NCBI GenBank assembly: GCA_903844135.1 | Contig: CAIMSN010000073.1 | Location: 1 to 64,000, forward strand | Length of the DNA: 64,000 bases | From: an uncultured Rhodospirillales bacterium | GTDB lineage: Bacteria; Pseudomonadota; Alphaproteobacteria; Acetobacterales; Acetobacteraceae | Direction: 5' to 3' | Shown here: positions 27,671 through 37,216 of the stretch, in pieces | Numbering within the stretch: the stretch's first letter is position 1 | Layout of the letters: every line of letters begins with the position of its first letter | Notes under the pieces: model-generated | Told to the model about the DNA's origin: nothing | Database searches by the model: none | The model's input: the letters and a program-made list of their open reading frames with translations, nothing else | Position numbers and translations under genes: made by a program

Positions 27671-29524
27671 TCAGTTGCCGACCGCGGCGCCGCCGGGATG
27701 GCGCAGGTCCAGGCCGCCCCAGTCGCCCGGGCTGCGTCTTGCCAAGGACGGACCGCCGACCAGCACGCCTTCTGCGGCGCCCCAGTTCTCGTGCGGCTCG
27801 ATCGCATAGCCCATCGCGGTCAGCTTGGAGACCACCTCCGGCGACAGCGCGCCGGCCTCGGCCTGGATGGCGGCCGGCATCCATTGCTCGTGGATACGCG
27901 GCATGTTGACCGCCTGGGCGATGTCCATGCCGCCATCCACCACCGCCAGGATCGCCTCCAGCGTGATGGTCGGGATGCGCGAGCCGCCTGGGCTGCCGAT
28001 CGCCATCACCACCTTGCCGTTCTTCGACAGGATGGTCGGCGACATCGAGGAGAGCGGAGTCTTGCCCGGCGCCACCGCGTTGGCCTTGGAGCCGACGATG
28101 CCGTACATGTTCGGCGCGCCGGGCTTGGTGGCGAAATCGTCCATCTCGTCGTTCATGACGATGCCGGTATCGCCGGCCACCACCTTGGCGCCGAACCACC
28201 CGTTCAGCGTGTAGGTCATCGACACCGCGCGGCCATCCTTGTCGACGATCGAGAAATGCGTGGTCTCGGTCTTCTCATGCGGGATCGGGTCGAGCGGCGC
28301 GAGGTCGGCGGACGGCACGGCGTGGTCGGTAGGCGTATGGGCTCGGGCGATCGCGGCGTAGGACGGGCTGACCAGGGTCGCCACCGGATTGCGCACGAAG
28401 GCCGGGTCGCCGAGATCCTGGCGGTCGGCGTAGGCGCGGCGCATCGCCTCGACCTGGCGCTGCACGCCGGCCGCGCTGCGCAGGCCCAGGGTTTTGAGGT
28501 CGTCGCCGTCGAGGATGTCGAGGATCTCGCACAGGGCGACTCCGCCGCCGCTGGGCGGCGGCGCGGTCTCGACGGTGAAGCCGTGATAATGGCAGCGCAC
28601 CGGCGGCAGGGTCCGGGTGTGATAGCCGGTGAAGTCCCCGGCCGCGAACAGGCCGCCGCCCTTGGCGCTGGCGGCGACGATGCCGGCGGCGATCGGCCCT
28701 TTGTAGAACGCATCCTTGCCCTGTTCGGCGATCAGCGACAGCGACCGGGCGAGGTCGGCCTGCACCAGGCGCTCGCCGACCTGATACGGGCTGCCGTCCG
28801 GATGGAGGAAGATGCGCCTGGCGTCCGGGTCCTTCGCGAAGCCCTCGGTGGCGGTGTGCAGCAGCATCACGTCGCCCGGACCCAGCACGTAGCCGTCGCG
28901 CGCCAGGGCGATCGCCGGCGCCATGACGACGCGGCGCGACAGATGGCCCCAGCGCGCGAGCGCCTCGTCCATGCCGGCGACGGTGCCGGGGACGGCCGCG
29001 GCCTTCCAGCCGGTCTCGGACAGGCCGGGCACGACGTCGCCGTGCGCATCCTGGAACATGGTCTCGGTGGCCGCCAGCGGCGCATGCTCGCGGAAATCCA
29101 GGAACAGCGCCGTGCCGTCCGGCTGCTGCAGCGTCAGGAAGCCGCCGCCGCCGATATTGCCGGCGGCGGGATAGACCACGGCCAGCGCGTAGGCGACCGC
29201 GACCGCGGCATCGACCGCGTTGCCGCCCTGGGCCAGGATCCTGGCGCCGATCTCCGAGGCCAGCGCATGCGCGGTCACCACCATGCCGTGCCGGCCGAGC
29301 ACCGGCGTCGCGGTCCGCGACGTCCGGTTCGCCGGGCCGAACGCGAGAGGGTCCGGCGCACCCTCCCAGGAGCCCGGTTTCGCGGCGGGGCCGGCGGGCT
29401 GCCCCGCCGGCGCTGTTTGGGCCCCACTCTGGGGTGGCGTCCGGGCGCTGGCGGGGGCGCCGGCTGGAACGATGGCGAGCGAGGCGGCGAGGGCGATGCC
29501 CGTCAGCAGGCGATGTCTGATCAT
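27671..29524 (-). CDS. ggt: gamma-glutamyltransferase
   Basis: A 617-aa periplasmic Ntn hydrolase that cleaves gamma-glutamyl bonds such as those in glutathione. It has a Sec signal (MIRHRLLTGIALAASLAIVP). The large-subunit motif is GRHGMVVTAHALASEIG. Autoprocessing should occur before the second Thr of TTHFSIVDKDG near residue 420, exposing the nucleophile. SMTYTLNGWFGAKVV and GSPGGSRIPT complete the active site. It follows map by four bases. Confidence 0.92.
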   Translation of the reverse strand: MIRHRLLTGIALAASLAIVPAGAPASARTPPQSGAQTAPAGQPAGPAAKPGSWEGAPDPLAFGPANRTSRTATPVLGRHGMVVTAHALASEIGARILAQGGNAVDAAVAVAYALAVVYPAAGNIGGGGFLTLQQPDGTALFLDFREHAPLAATETMFQDAHGDVVPGLSETGWKAAAVPGTVAGMDEALARWGHLSRRVVMAPAIALARDGYVLGPGDVMLLHTATEGFAKDPDARRIFLHPDGSPYQVGERLVQADLARSLSLIAEQGKDAFYKGPIAAGIVAASAKGGGLFAAGDFTGYHTRTLPPVRCHYHGFTVETAPPPSGGGVALCEILDILDGDDLKTLGLRSAAGVQRQVEAMRRAYADRQDLGDPAFVRNPVATLVSPSYAAIARAHTPTDHAVPSADLAPLDPIPHEKTETTHFSIVDKDGRAVSMTYTLNGWFGAKVVAGDTGIVMNDEMDDFATKPGAPNMYGIVGSKANAVAPGKTPLSSMSPTILSKNGKVVMAIGSPGGSRIPTITLEAILAVVDGGMDIAQAVNMPRIHEQWMPAAIQAEAGALSPEVVSKLTAMGYAIEPHENWGAAEGVLVGGPSLARRSPGDWGGLDLRHPGGAAVGN

Positions 29525-29528
29525 GCCA

Positions 29529-30338
29529 TCAGGCTGCGGGAGCGTAGGGCGGCTTGTCCAGCCCGGCCGGAGAGAGGGTGAAGATCTCGCAGCCCTCCTC
29601 GGTCACGCCGATCATGTGTTCGAACTGCGCCGACAGGCTGCGGTCGCGGGTCACCGCGGTCCAGCCATCGTCGAGGATCTTCACGTCCGGACGGCCGACA
29701 TTGACCATCGGCTCGACGGTGAAGAACATGCCGGCGCGCAGAACGGTGCCCTCGCCGCGCCGCCCGTAATGCAGGACGTTCGGCGATTCGTGAAAATGCC
29801 GGCCGATGCCGTGGCCGCAGAAATCGCGCACCACGGAGAAGCGCTGCGGCTCGACATAGCTCTGGATCGCATGGCCGACATCGCCCAGCGTGTTGCCGGG
29901 CTTCACCACGGCCAGGCCGCGCATCAGCGCCTCGTAGGTCACGTCGATCAGCATCGCCGCCTTTCGCGACACCGGTCCGACGCCGAACATCCGGCTGGTG
30001 TCGCCATACCAGCCATCCAGGATCGAGGTGACGTCGATATTGAGTATGTCGCCATCCTGCAGCCGGCGTTCGCCCGGGATGCCGTGGCAGACCACGTGGT
30101 TGAGCGAGATGCAGCAGGATTTCGGATAGCCGCGATAGTTCAGGGTGGCCGGGATGGCGCCGCGGGAGAGGGTGTAGTCGTGGATCAGCCGGTCGATCTC
30201 GCCGGTGGTGACGCCGGCGCGGACATGAGGGGCCACCATATCGAGCGTTTCCGCGGCCAGCCTGCCGGCCGCGCGCATGCCGACGAAGTCCGCCTCCGGA
30301 TGGATGATGATCCTGTGCCCGTCCGCCTCGCCGTCCAT
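29529..30338 (-). CDS. map: methionine aminopeptidase, type I
   Basis: Removes N-terminal methionine from new proteins. The 269-aa enzyme shows the five metal ligands in context: LNIDVTSILDGWYGDTSRMF (two Asp), HGIGRHFHESP (His), FTVEPM (Glu) and SAQFEHMIGVTE (Glu). CISLNHVVCHGIP holds the conserved histidine. No N-terminal SH3-like extension. Start ATG 30338. Confidence 0.94.
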   Translation of the reverse strand: MDGEADGHRIIIHPEADFVGMRAAGRLAAETLDMVAPHVRAGVTTGEIDRLIHDYTLSRGAIPATLNYRGYPKSCCISLNHVVCHGIPGERRLQDGDILNIDVTSILDGWYGDTSRMFGVGPVSRKAAMLIDVTYEALMRGLAVVKPGNTLGDVGHAIQSYVEPQRFSVVRDFCGHGIGRHFHESPNVLHYGRRGEGTVLRAGMFFTVEPMVNVGRPDVKILDDGWTAVTRDRSLSAQFEHMIGVTEEGCEIFTLSPAGLDKPPYAPAA

Positions 30339-30506
30339 CGTGCCGTCTTCCCTGGAGCCGTGCCTAGTCGAGAGATGCCCCACGCGCTCAAGGATGGGCG
30401 GCGCGGCGCGGCGGTGCAAGATGTCAGGGCTCGCGCCGATTCCGGGACAGGCGACGAGATCGGCCGGAACCGCGACCTGGCAGGCGTGCGGGCGTGAGGC
30501 GCGCGG

Positions 30507-31664
30507 CTACGAGCGGTCTCGGGACCTGGCGTGGGCCTTGGCATGGCCGTGCGCGCGCGCGGCGACGGCGGCGCCTGCGAGATGGACGCGTGCCCCGGTC
30601 AGGCGGACACGCGGACCATGGGCATGGCCATGCGACACCACCGTGACCGGACCCTTCGCCGCGACCAGGCGCATCACCAGCCGGCCATGCACGCGGCGCA
30701 GCCGGCGCTGCGGCGCCGGCGCCGAGGCTTCGTCGGCCACGGTGTCCGAGGCGAGCAGCAGCGGCGCGCGGCGATAGCGACCGATCGAGCGCGGCATCAG
30801 CGGCACGCCCTCCTGCAGGAAGGCTTGGTCGAGCAGGCCGGCCATCACCCCGCTGCGCTGCGCGCTGGTCCGGGCGCCGAGCACGACGCCGATCAGCCGC
30901 ACGTTGCCGCGCACCGCGGAGGTGACGAGATTCAGCCCGGCATCGACCGTATATCCGGTCTTGAGCCCGTCGGCGCCGGGGTAGATTCGCAGCATCGGAT
31001 CGTGGTTCGGGACTTCGCGGCCATGGAACATGAACGCCGGCACCGAGAAATAATGGTACTGTTCCGGAAAGTCCTGAATCAGGTGACGGGCCAGCAGCGC
31101 GAAGTCGCGCGCGGTGGAGACCTGTTCGGCGTCGGGGAGGCCGGACGCGTTGCGGAAGGTGGTGCTGCTCATGCCGAGCGACCGCGCCTTCTGGGTCATC
31201 ATCTGGGCGAATTGCTGCTCGTCGCCCTGGGCCAGCATCTCACCGAGCGCGCAGGCGGCGTCGTTGGCGGATTTGGTGACGAGGCCGAGCACCGCCTGCT
31301 CGACGGTGAGGTAGCTGCCGGGCGCCAGGTCCAGCTTGGACGGCTCCATCGAGGCGGCATGTTCGGAGACCGGGACCGCCTGGTCGAGCGAGATGCGGTT
31401 CTGGCGCAGCGCATCGAAGGCGAGATAGAGCGTCATCAGCTTGGTGAGGCTGGCCGGGAAGCGCTGCAGGTCCGGGTTGGCCTGCTGCAGCACGGCGCCG
31501 CTGTTGGCGTCCATGACGATGGTGCTGAGCTGGCCGCGATACTGGGCGTGCGCCGCCACCGGCAGGACCGCGAGCATCGTCAGGCTGCAAAGAAGCGAAC
31601 GCAAGCGTTTGACGGCATGGGCAGCAAAGGCGAACCGGCCACTCGAAGATATGTCCAAGGTCAC
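30507..31664 (-). CDS. D-alanyl-D-alanine carboxypeptidase (low-molecular-weight PBP)
   Basis: A 385-aa serine peptidase that trims peptidoglycan pentapeptides. It has a signal-type hydrophobic segment at about residues 22-40 ending AHAQ. The three penicillin-binding motifs are [17 protein letters not shown] and GLKTGYT. The C-terminal 70 residues are Arg/His/Ala-rich ([20 protein letters not shown]), unlike the usual PBP5 beta domain and membrane anchor. The GTG at 31664 has AGGGG seven bases upstream; ATG 31697 or GTG 31709 would extend the N-terminus. Confidence 0.88.
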   Translation of the reverse strand: MTLDISSSGRFAFAAHAVKRLRSLLCSLTMLAVLPVAAHAQYRGQLSTIVMDANSGAVLQQANPDLQRFPASLTKLMTLYLAFDALRQNRISLDQAVPVSEHAASMEPSKLDLAPGSYLTVEQAVLGLVTKSANDAACALGEMLAQGDEQQFAQMMTQKARSLGMSSTTFRNASGLPDAEQVSTARDFALLARHLIQDFPEQYHYFSVPAFMFHGREVPNHDPMLRIYPGADGLKTGYTVDAGLNLVTSAVRGNVRLIGVVLGARTSAQRSGVMAGLLDQAFLQEGVPLMPRSIGRYRRAPLLLASDTVADEASAPAPQRRLRRVHGRLVMRLVAAKGPVTVVSHGHAHGPRVRLTGARVHLAGAAVAARAHGHAKAHARSRDRS

Positions 31665-32013
31665 GATGTCGCCCCTGGTCTTGCTGTCCGGCGGCATCGG
31701 CCTCTCCACGCTTCCGCCAAGACACTATGGCGCTCGAAACCTTTCGTCCAGATTAATTCCCGGATGGACAACGGGTTGGCAATGTTTGCTGTCTGGCCGG
31801 TGCAAGGATGGGCGCCAACCGCAGCGTCGGGATCACGCGCGAAGGGGCTTTCAACCTGCGTTTGACTTCCAATATGGTGGCGTCATGCGCTTGAACCCCC
31901 CGCACCCGGCCCGCCTCGGTCCGAACCGCTCCGACCCGACCCGGGGCCATTGGACGGCGCGGCGGCTTTCTCCGTCGCACCGGCCCCGGCTCCATCTTCC
32001 GGCGGTGCGGTCG
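31665..32013. other. divergent spacer before clpS
   Basis: About 350 bases with no credible gene. A TTGACT word at about 31861-31866 could be a -35 element, but no matching -10 is seen. An in-frame ATG at 31885 would extend ClpS by 43 Pro/Arg-rich residues and is considered non-coding. Confidence 0.4.
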
Positions 32014-32343
32014 ATGAGCGATACCGACAAGACCAACAATCCCGATTCGCCGGATATCGGCGTGGTGGTCAAGACCCGGCCCAAGACCCGCAAGCCGGCG
32101 ATGTACAAGGTGCTGATGCTGAACGACGACTACACGCCGATGGAGTTCGTCGTCCATGTGCTGGAGCGGTTCTTCCAGAAATCCCGCGACGAGGCGACGC
32201 GGATCATGCTGCACGTGCACAAGCGCGGAGTCGGCGTATGCGGCGTGTTCACCTACGAGGTCGCCGAGACCAAGGTCACCCAGGTGATGGATCTGGCGCG
32301 GCAGAACCAGCATCCGCTGCAATGCACGATCGAGAAGGACTGA
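32014..32343 (+). CDS. clpS: ATP-dependent Clp protease adaptor ClpS
   Basis: A 109-aa adaptor that delivers N-degron substrates to ClpAP. After a disordered N-terminal 30 residues comes [20 protein letters not shown], which carries the NDDYTPM substrate pocket. [20 protein letters not shown] and [19 protein letters not shown] follow. Encoded just upstream of clpA. Confidence 0.94.
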   Translation: MSDTDKTNNPDSPDIGVVVKTRPKTRKPAMYKVLMLNDDYTPMEFVVHVLERFFQKSRDEATRIMLHVHKRGVGVCGVFTYEVAETKVTQVMDLARQNQHPLQCTIEKD

Positions 32344-32618
32344 CCGGTCGCGACCGCGGGGATCCGGAGAGCGATCCGGTCGCCCGCCCGGTCCCGGGTG
32401 TGGCCCCGGGTATGGAAACCGTCGACGGCGCACCTATTTTGAGATGAGCGAACCGGATGGCCGAGAAGAATCGCACGCCGCTCCGATCGTAAACTGGTTT
32501 TTTACTGGCCTTCGGCAGAATTCCCTCCAAGATGATCAATGGCCGAGCCTCGGTTCGGTTTCGATGATCCGGGGATAGGCTGCGAGCGGCCAAGCCCGAG
32601 CGGCGAAGGAGCGTCCCC
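32344..32618. other. clpS-clpA spacer
   Basis: A 275-base spacer with an AT-richer centre around 32490-32530 that includes a six-T run. No gene or confident hairpin was seen. A separate clpA promoter is likely here because the genes are not tightly packed, but no sigma-70 or heat-shock boxes could be assigned. Confidence 0.35.
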
Positions 32619-34973
32619 ATGCTGTCACGCAACCTCGAACAGACGCTGCACCGCGCCCTGTCGCTGGCAGGCGACCGCCGCCACGAGTATGCGACCCTCG
32701 AACATCTGCTGCTCGGCCTGGTCGACGACGGCGACGCCGCCACGGTGCTGCGCGCCTGTGGCGTCGATCTCGACAAGCTGCGCACCGACCTCACCGAGTT
32801 TCTCGACAAGGACCTGGCCGGGCTGGCATCGGACCGCTCCGCCGAGCCGAAGCCGACCGCGGCGTTCCAGCGCGTCGTGCAGCGCGCGGCGATCCATGTG
32901 CAGTCCTCCGGACGCGACGAGGTCACCGGTGCGAACACGCTGGTGGCGCTGTTCTCCGAGCGGGAGAGCCATGCCGTCTACTTCCTGCAACTGCAGGACA
33001 TGACCCGGCTCGACGCGGTCAACTTCATCAGCCACGGCATCGCCAAGGCGCCGGGGCGGACCAGCCAGCGCCCGCCGCAGGGTGCCGCAGGCACCGGCGA
33101 CACCCCCGAGGGCGATCGCGAGGAGCGCGGCCGCGGTGGCGCGCCGAAGCAGCAGGACGGTCTGTCGGCCTATTGCGTGAACCTCAACAAGAAGGCGCTG
33201 GCCGGCAAGATCGACCCGCTGATCGGCCGCGACCAGGAGATCGAGCGCACCATCCAGATCCTCTGCCGCCGCACCAAGAACAACCCGCTCTATGTCGGCG
33301 ATCCCGGCGTCGGCAAGACCGCGATCGCCGAGGGCCTGGCCAAGCGCATCGTCGAGAAGGACGTGCCGGAAGTGCTGGCCAACTCGACCATCTACGCGCT
33401 GGACATGGGTGCGCTGCTGGCCGGCACCCGCTATCGCGGCGATTTCGAGGAGCGGCTGAAGGCGGTCGTCACCGAGCTCGAGGCCAATCCCGGCGGCATC
33501 CTGTTCATCGACGAGATCCATACCGTGATCGGCGCCGGCGCAACCTCGGGCGGGGCAATGGATGCCTCCAACCTGCTCAAGCCGGCGCTGGCGCAGGGCA
33601 CGCTGCGCTGCATCGGCTCGACCACCTACAAGGAGTTCCGCCAGCATTTCGAGAAGGACCGCGCGCTGGTGCGGCGCTTCCAGAAGATCGACGTGAACGA
33701 GCCGTCGGTCGAGGATGCGGTCAAGATCCTGCGCGGACTCAAGACCAACTACGAGAAACACCACAAGGTCAGCTATACCGACGAGGCGATCCGCGCCGCG
33801 GTCGAGCTGGCGGTGAAGTACATCCACGACCGCAAGCTGCCGGACAAGGCGATCGACGTGATCGACGAGGTCGGCGCGTCGCGGATGCTGCTGCCGGAAG
33901 ACAAGCGCCGCAAGGTCGTGACGCTGCGCGACGTCGAGGAGATCGTCGCGAAGATCGCCCGCATCCCGCCCAAGAGCGTGTCCGCGGACGACAAGGAGAC
34001 GCTGCGGTCGCTCGAGCGCGATCTCAAATCGATGGTGTTCGGCCAGGACAAGGCGATCGAGGCGCTGTCGGCGGCGATCAAGCTCTCGCGCGCCGGCCTG
34101 CGCGATGCGGAGAAGCCGATCGGCAACTACCTGTTCTCCGGCCCGACCGGTGTCGGCAAGACCGAGGTCGCCAAACAACTGGCCTCGACGCTCGGCATCG
34201 AGCTGATCCGCTTCGACATGTCGGAATACATGGAACGGCATTCGATCTCGCGCCTGATCGGCGCGCCGCCCGGCTATGTCGGCTTCGATCAGGGCGGGCT
34301 GCTGACCGACAGCATCGACCAGCATCCGCACGCCGTGCTGCTGCTCGACGAGATCGAGAAGGCGCATGTCGATCTCTACAACATTCTGCTGCAGGTGATG
34401 GATCACGGGAAGCTCACCGACCATAACGGCAAGACGGTCGATTTCCGCAACGTGATCCTGATCATGACCACCAATGCCGGGGCGGCCGACCTGACGCGGG
34501 AGGCGATCGGCTTCGGCCGCGACAATCGCGCCGGCGAGGACGAGGAGGCGATCAAGCGCATCTTCACCCCGGAATTCCGCAACCGCCTCGACGCGATCAT
34601 CCCGTTCGCCGGGCTCACCCCGGAGATCGTCGGACGGGTGGTGGAGAAGTTCGTGCTCCAGCTCGAGGCTCAGCTCGCCGACCGCAACGTCACCATCGAG
34701 GTGTCGTCGGCGGCCAAGGAATGGCTGGCGGAGCGCGGCTACGATCGCCTGTATGGCGCGCGTCCGCTGGCGCGGGTGATCCAGGAGCATATCAAGAAGC
34801 CGCTGGCCGAGGAGCTGCTGTTCGGCAAGCTGGCGCATGGCGGCGCGGTCAACGTCTCTCTCAAGGACGGCAAGCTGGCATTCGACTACATCTCGAACGA
34901 ACCGCCGGTGCAGGAGAGCGAAGACGGCGGCGACGAGGGCGGTGCCACCAGGCAGTCCGAAACCGCGGAATAG
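32619..34973 (+). CDS. clpA: ATP-dependent Clp protease ATPase subunit ClpA
   Basis: A 784-aa Hsp100 unfoldase. The N-domain (1-145, starting [19 protein letters not shown]) binds ClpS. The first AAA module has Walker [14 protein letters not shown] near residue 227 and Walker [15 protein letters not shown]. The second has [13 protein letters not shown] near residue 508 and [17 protein letters not shown]-terminal acidic tail closes the protein. No long middle coiled-coil domain, which separates it from ClpB. GGAG precedes the ATG. Followed by a strong terminator. Confidence 0.96.
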   Translation: MLSRNLEQTLHRALSLAGDRRHEYATLEHLLLGLVDDGDAATVLRACGVDLDKLRTDLTEFLDKDLAGLASDRSAEPKPTAAFQRVVQRAAIHVQSSGRDEVTGANTLVALFSERESHAVYFLQLQDMTRLDAVNFISHGIAKAPGRTSQRPPQGAAGTGDTPEGDREERGRGGAPKQQDGLSAYCVNLNKKALAGKIDPLIGRDQEIERTIQILCRRTKNNPLYVGDPGVGKTAIAEGLAKRIVEKDVPEVLANSTIYALDMGALLAGTRYRGDFEERLKAVVTELEANPGGILFIDEIHTVIGAGATSGGAMDASNLLKPALAQGTLRCIGSTTYKEFRQHFEKDRALVRRFQKIDVNEPSVEDAVKILRGLKTNYEKHHKVSYTDEAIRAAVELAVKYIHDRKLPDKAIDVIDEVGASRMLLPEDKRRKVVTLRDVEEIVAKIARIPPKSVSADDKETLRSLERDLKSMVFGQDKAIEALSAAIKLSRAGLRDAEKPIGNYLFSGPTGVGKTEVAKQLASTLGIELIRFDMSEYMERHSISRLIGAPPGYVGFDQGGLLTDSIDQHPHAVLLLDEIEKAHVDLYNILLQVMDHGKLTDHNGKTVDFRNVILIMTTNAGAADLTREAIGFGRDNRAGEDEEAIKRIFTPEFRNRLDAIIPFAGLTPEIVGRVVEKFVLQLEAQLADRNVTIEVSSAAKEWLAERGYDRLYGARPLARVIQEHIKKPLAEELLFGKLAHGGAVNVSLKDGKLAFDYISNEPPVQESEDGGDEGGATRQSETAE

Positions 34974-34997
34974 GCCTCCGGGCCCGGCCTGTCATAC

Positions 34998-35034
34998 GCC
35001 GCCGGTCGTTCGTGCGACCGGCGGCTTTCTTTTG
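34998..35034 (+). terminator. intrinsic terminator of clpA
   Basis: GCCGCCGGTCG (34998-35008) pairs perfectly with CGACCGGCGGC (35015-35025) around a six-base loop, followed by TTTCTTTTG. A textbook rho-independent terminator 25 bases after the clpA stop. Confidence 0.9.
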
Positions 35035-35061
35035 TCCGCGCAACGCCGCCGGCGGGAGAGC

Positions 35062-35952
35062 TCAGCCGGCTTCCGCCTGCAGCTTCGCCTTCGCCGCCCG
35101 CAGCGTCGCGTCCTGCAGTGCAGGCTCCGGCGCGGACAGGTCGAGCGCCTCGAGCGCCTGGATCATCGCCTCGACCACGACCAGCCGGGCGAACCATTTG
35201 CGGTCGCCCGGCACCACGTACCAAGGCGCGTGCTTGCGCGCGGTGCCGGCGACCATCTCCTCGTAAGCGGTCTGATACTGACTCCAGACGGCGCGCTCCT
35301 CGAGATCCGCCTGGGAGAACTTCCAATTCTTCTCCGGCTCCTCCAGACGGGCCAGGAAGCGCTGGCGCTGCTCCTCGCGCGAGATGTTGAGGAAGAACTT
35401 GACCACCACGATGCCCTGGCGATCGAGATAGCGCTCGAAATGCCGGATATCCTTCATCCGGTCCTGCCAGAAATGGCCGCCGCGCCGCCGCTGCGGCAGC
35501 GACTGTCCCTCCAGCACCTCGGGATGGACCCGCGCGATCAGCAGCTCCTCGTAGTGGCTGCGGTTGAAGACGCCGATCTGGCCGCGCGACGGGACGGCGA
35601 GATGCACGCGCCACAGGAAATCGTGGCTCAGCTCGACGGGGCCGGGCTGCTTGAACGACGTCACCTTCACGCCCTGCGGATTCACTCCCGACAGGACGTG
35701 GCGGATGGTGCCGTCCTTGCCGCCGGCATCCATCGCCTGGAACACCGCCAGCAGCGCCCAACGTCCGTCGGCATAGAGCAACTGCTGGAGATGGGCGAGA
35801 CGCGCGACGCCGGCCGCCAGCAGCGCCTCGCCCTGCGCCTTGTCGAGACCATGTCCGGGATCGGCGGCGGGCGCGTGGTCCGACAGCGAGAACCCCTTGC
35901 CGTCGGCGACGCGGAACCGCTCGAGCAGCGCCTTGCGGCGCGCGCGCTCCAT
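35062..35952 (-). CDS. polyphosphate kinase 2 family protein
   Basis: A 296-aa PPK2-family phosphotransferase that uses polyphosphate to phosphorylate nucleotides. Walker A is AMDAGGKDGTIRHVLSGVNP and Walker B/lid elements are VFNRSHYEELLIARVHPE and KFFLNISREEQRQRFLAR. The PRQ-type lid and length fit the class III/I nucleotide kinases; donor/acceptor class cannot be fixed by eye. Its ATG overlaps the stop of the upstream SDR gene by one base (TGATG). Confidence 0.9.
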   Translation of the reverse strand: MERARRKALLERFRVADGKGFSLSDHAPAADPGHGLDKAQGEALLAAGVARLAHLQQLLYADGRWALLAVFQAMDAGGKDGTIRHVLSGVNPQGVKVTSFKQPGPVELSHDFLWRVHLAVPSRGQIGVFNRSHYEELLIARVHPEVLEGQSLPQRRRGGHFWQDRMKDIRHFERYLDRQGIVVVKFFLNISREEQRQRFLARLEEPEKNWKFSQADLEERAVWSQYQTAYEEMVAGTARKHAPWYVVPGDRKWFARLVVVEAMIQALEALDLSAPEPALQDATLRAAKAKLQAEAG

Positions 35953-36713
35953 CAGGACTTCGCCTCGCGGCGCTTGATGGTCAGGGCGGACGGGGCCTGG
36001 GTGGTCGGCATCATCTCGATGCTGTTGATGTTGACCCGCCTCGGCAGCCCGACCACCCAGGCCACCGCCTCGGCGATATCCTCCGGCAGCAGCGGGTCGG
36101 CGTTGCGATAGACCGCGGCCGCCTTCTCGTCGTCGCCGAAGCGGACGTTGCTGAACTCGCTGCCGCCGACCAGGCCCGGCTCGATGTTGGTCACCCGTAC
36201 GCCGGTGCCGACCAGGTCCGCCTTCAGGTTGCGCACGAACTGGGCGACGAACGCCTTGGTGGCGCCGTAGACGTGCCCGCCAGGGTAGGGGTAGTGGCCG
36301 GCGATGCTGCCCAGCGTGATCACGTGGCCGCCGTCGCGCGCCACCATGCCGGGCAGCAGCGCCCGCACCAGGCCGGTGACGCCGCCGATATTGGTGGCGA
36401 TCATGCGCTCCCAGTCGGATGGGTCGGCCTGCCAGGCCGGCGTCAGGCCGAGCGCCAAGCCGGCATTGGCGACCAGCACGTCGATCTCGCGCCAGGGCTC
36501 CGGCAGCGATTCGGGCAGGGCGGAGACGGCGTGCGTGTCGGTCACGTCGAGCCGGACCGGCAGCAGGGCGTCGCCCAGCGCGGCGGCCAGCGCGTCGAGA
36601 CGCTCCTGTCGCCGGCCGGTGGCGATCACGCGGTGCCCGTCGGCGACCATGCGACGCGCCATCGCCTCGCCGAATCCGGCGGTGGCGCCGGTGATGAAGA
36701 CGGTCAGGCTCAT
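35952..36713 (-). CDS. SDR-family oxidoreductase (YdfG-like)
   Basis: A 253-aa short-chain dehydrogenase. It has TGATAGFGEAMARRM (Rossmann GxxxGxG), RLDVTD, VANAGLALG (NAG), and the catalytic YGATKAF. The pattern and size resemble YdfG, a serine/3-hydroxy acid dehydrogenase. Substrate unproven. Middle gene of a three-gene coupled run. Confidence 0.85.
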   Translation of the reverse strand: MSLTVFITGATAGFGEAMARRMVADGHRVIATGRRQERLDALAAALGDALLPVRLDVTDTHAVSALPESLPEPWREIDVLVANAGLALGLTPAWQADPSDWERMIATNIGGVTGLVRALLPGMVARDGGHVITLGSIAGHYPYPGGHVYGATKAFVAQFVRNLKADLVGTGVRVTNIEPGLVGGSEFSNVRFGDDEKAAAVYRNADPLLPEDIAEAVAWVVGLPRRVNINSIEMMPTTQAPSALTIKRREAKS

Positions 36714-37006
36714 GCGCTGGGCTCCTGGTGGTGGTCCGGGTCGTGGCCCGGGTCGCTTATCGGGTCGCTCATCGGCTCGATCCGCAGCCTGGCCAGCAGT
36801 TGCTCCTGCGTCGCCAGGCGGCTGCCATCCGGTCCGTAGAGTCGCAAATCGAGCCAGACCGGGCCGGGCAGCAGGTCTGCAGCACGACGCAAGGCGAGGG
36901 CTTCGGTTCCGAAATGCTCCTGCCGGTCGGCCGGCCTGGCCTGTCGGCCGGGATGGTCCGGGATGGCGGGGACCTGGCTGCCCTGGAAGGCGAGCGTGTA
37001 TGGCAT
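36710..37006 (-). CDS. small protein of unknown function
   Basis: A 98-aa soluble protein starting MPYTLAFQGSQVPAIPDHPG. The core ends VWLDLRLYGPDGSRLATQEQ and could be a small beta-domain. The tail is Asp/His/Pro-rich with a repeated SDP(I/G) pattern. No family recognised. Its stop overlaps the SDR start (ATGA), so it leads a coupled run of unknown-SDR-PPK2. Confidence 0.55.
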   Translation of the reverse strand: MPYTLAFQGSQVPAIPDHPGRQARPADRQEHFGTEALALRRAADLLPGPVWLDLRLYGPDGSRLATQEQLLARLRIEPMSDPISDPGHDPDHHQEPSA

Positions 37007-37216
37007 GGTCCGACCTCGTGACGCTGACTGGGATACGCTGATTCTCGAAAATGCGACCGCCGCCGAGCGCTGTCGAGCGCCCTCGCCCGGATGCTTCTGG
37101 TAGCGCAACCAGAAAACCATCGTCGCACGGCCTCCGCCACCTTGGCGATCCGCGCCACGCCGGCCTAGGTTGTCCGCCTAGCGCCGCGGCGAACGTGGCC
37201 GACCGGAGGATACGCG

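Noticed and set aside
31885-32013. N-terminal extension of ClpS by 43 codons
   Set aside because: The added residues are Pro/Arg-rich and unlike ClpS family N-termini, so the ATG at 32014 is preferred.
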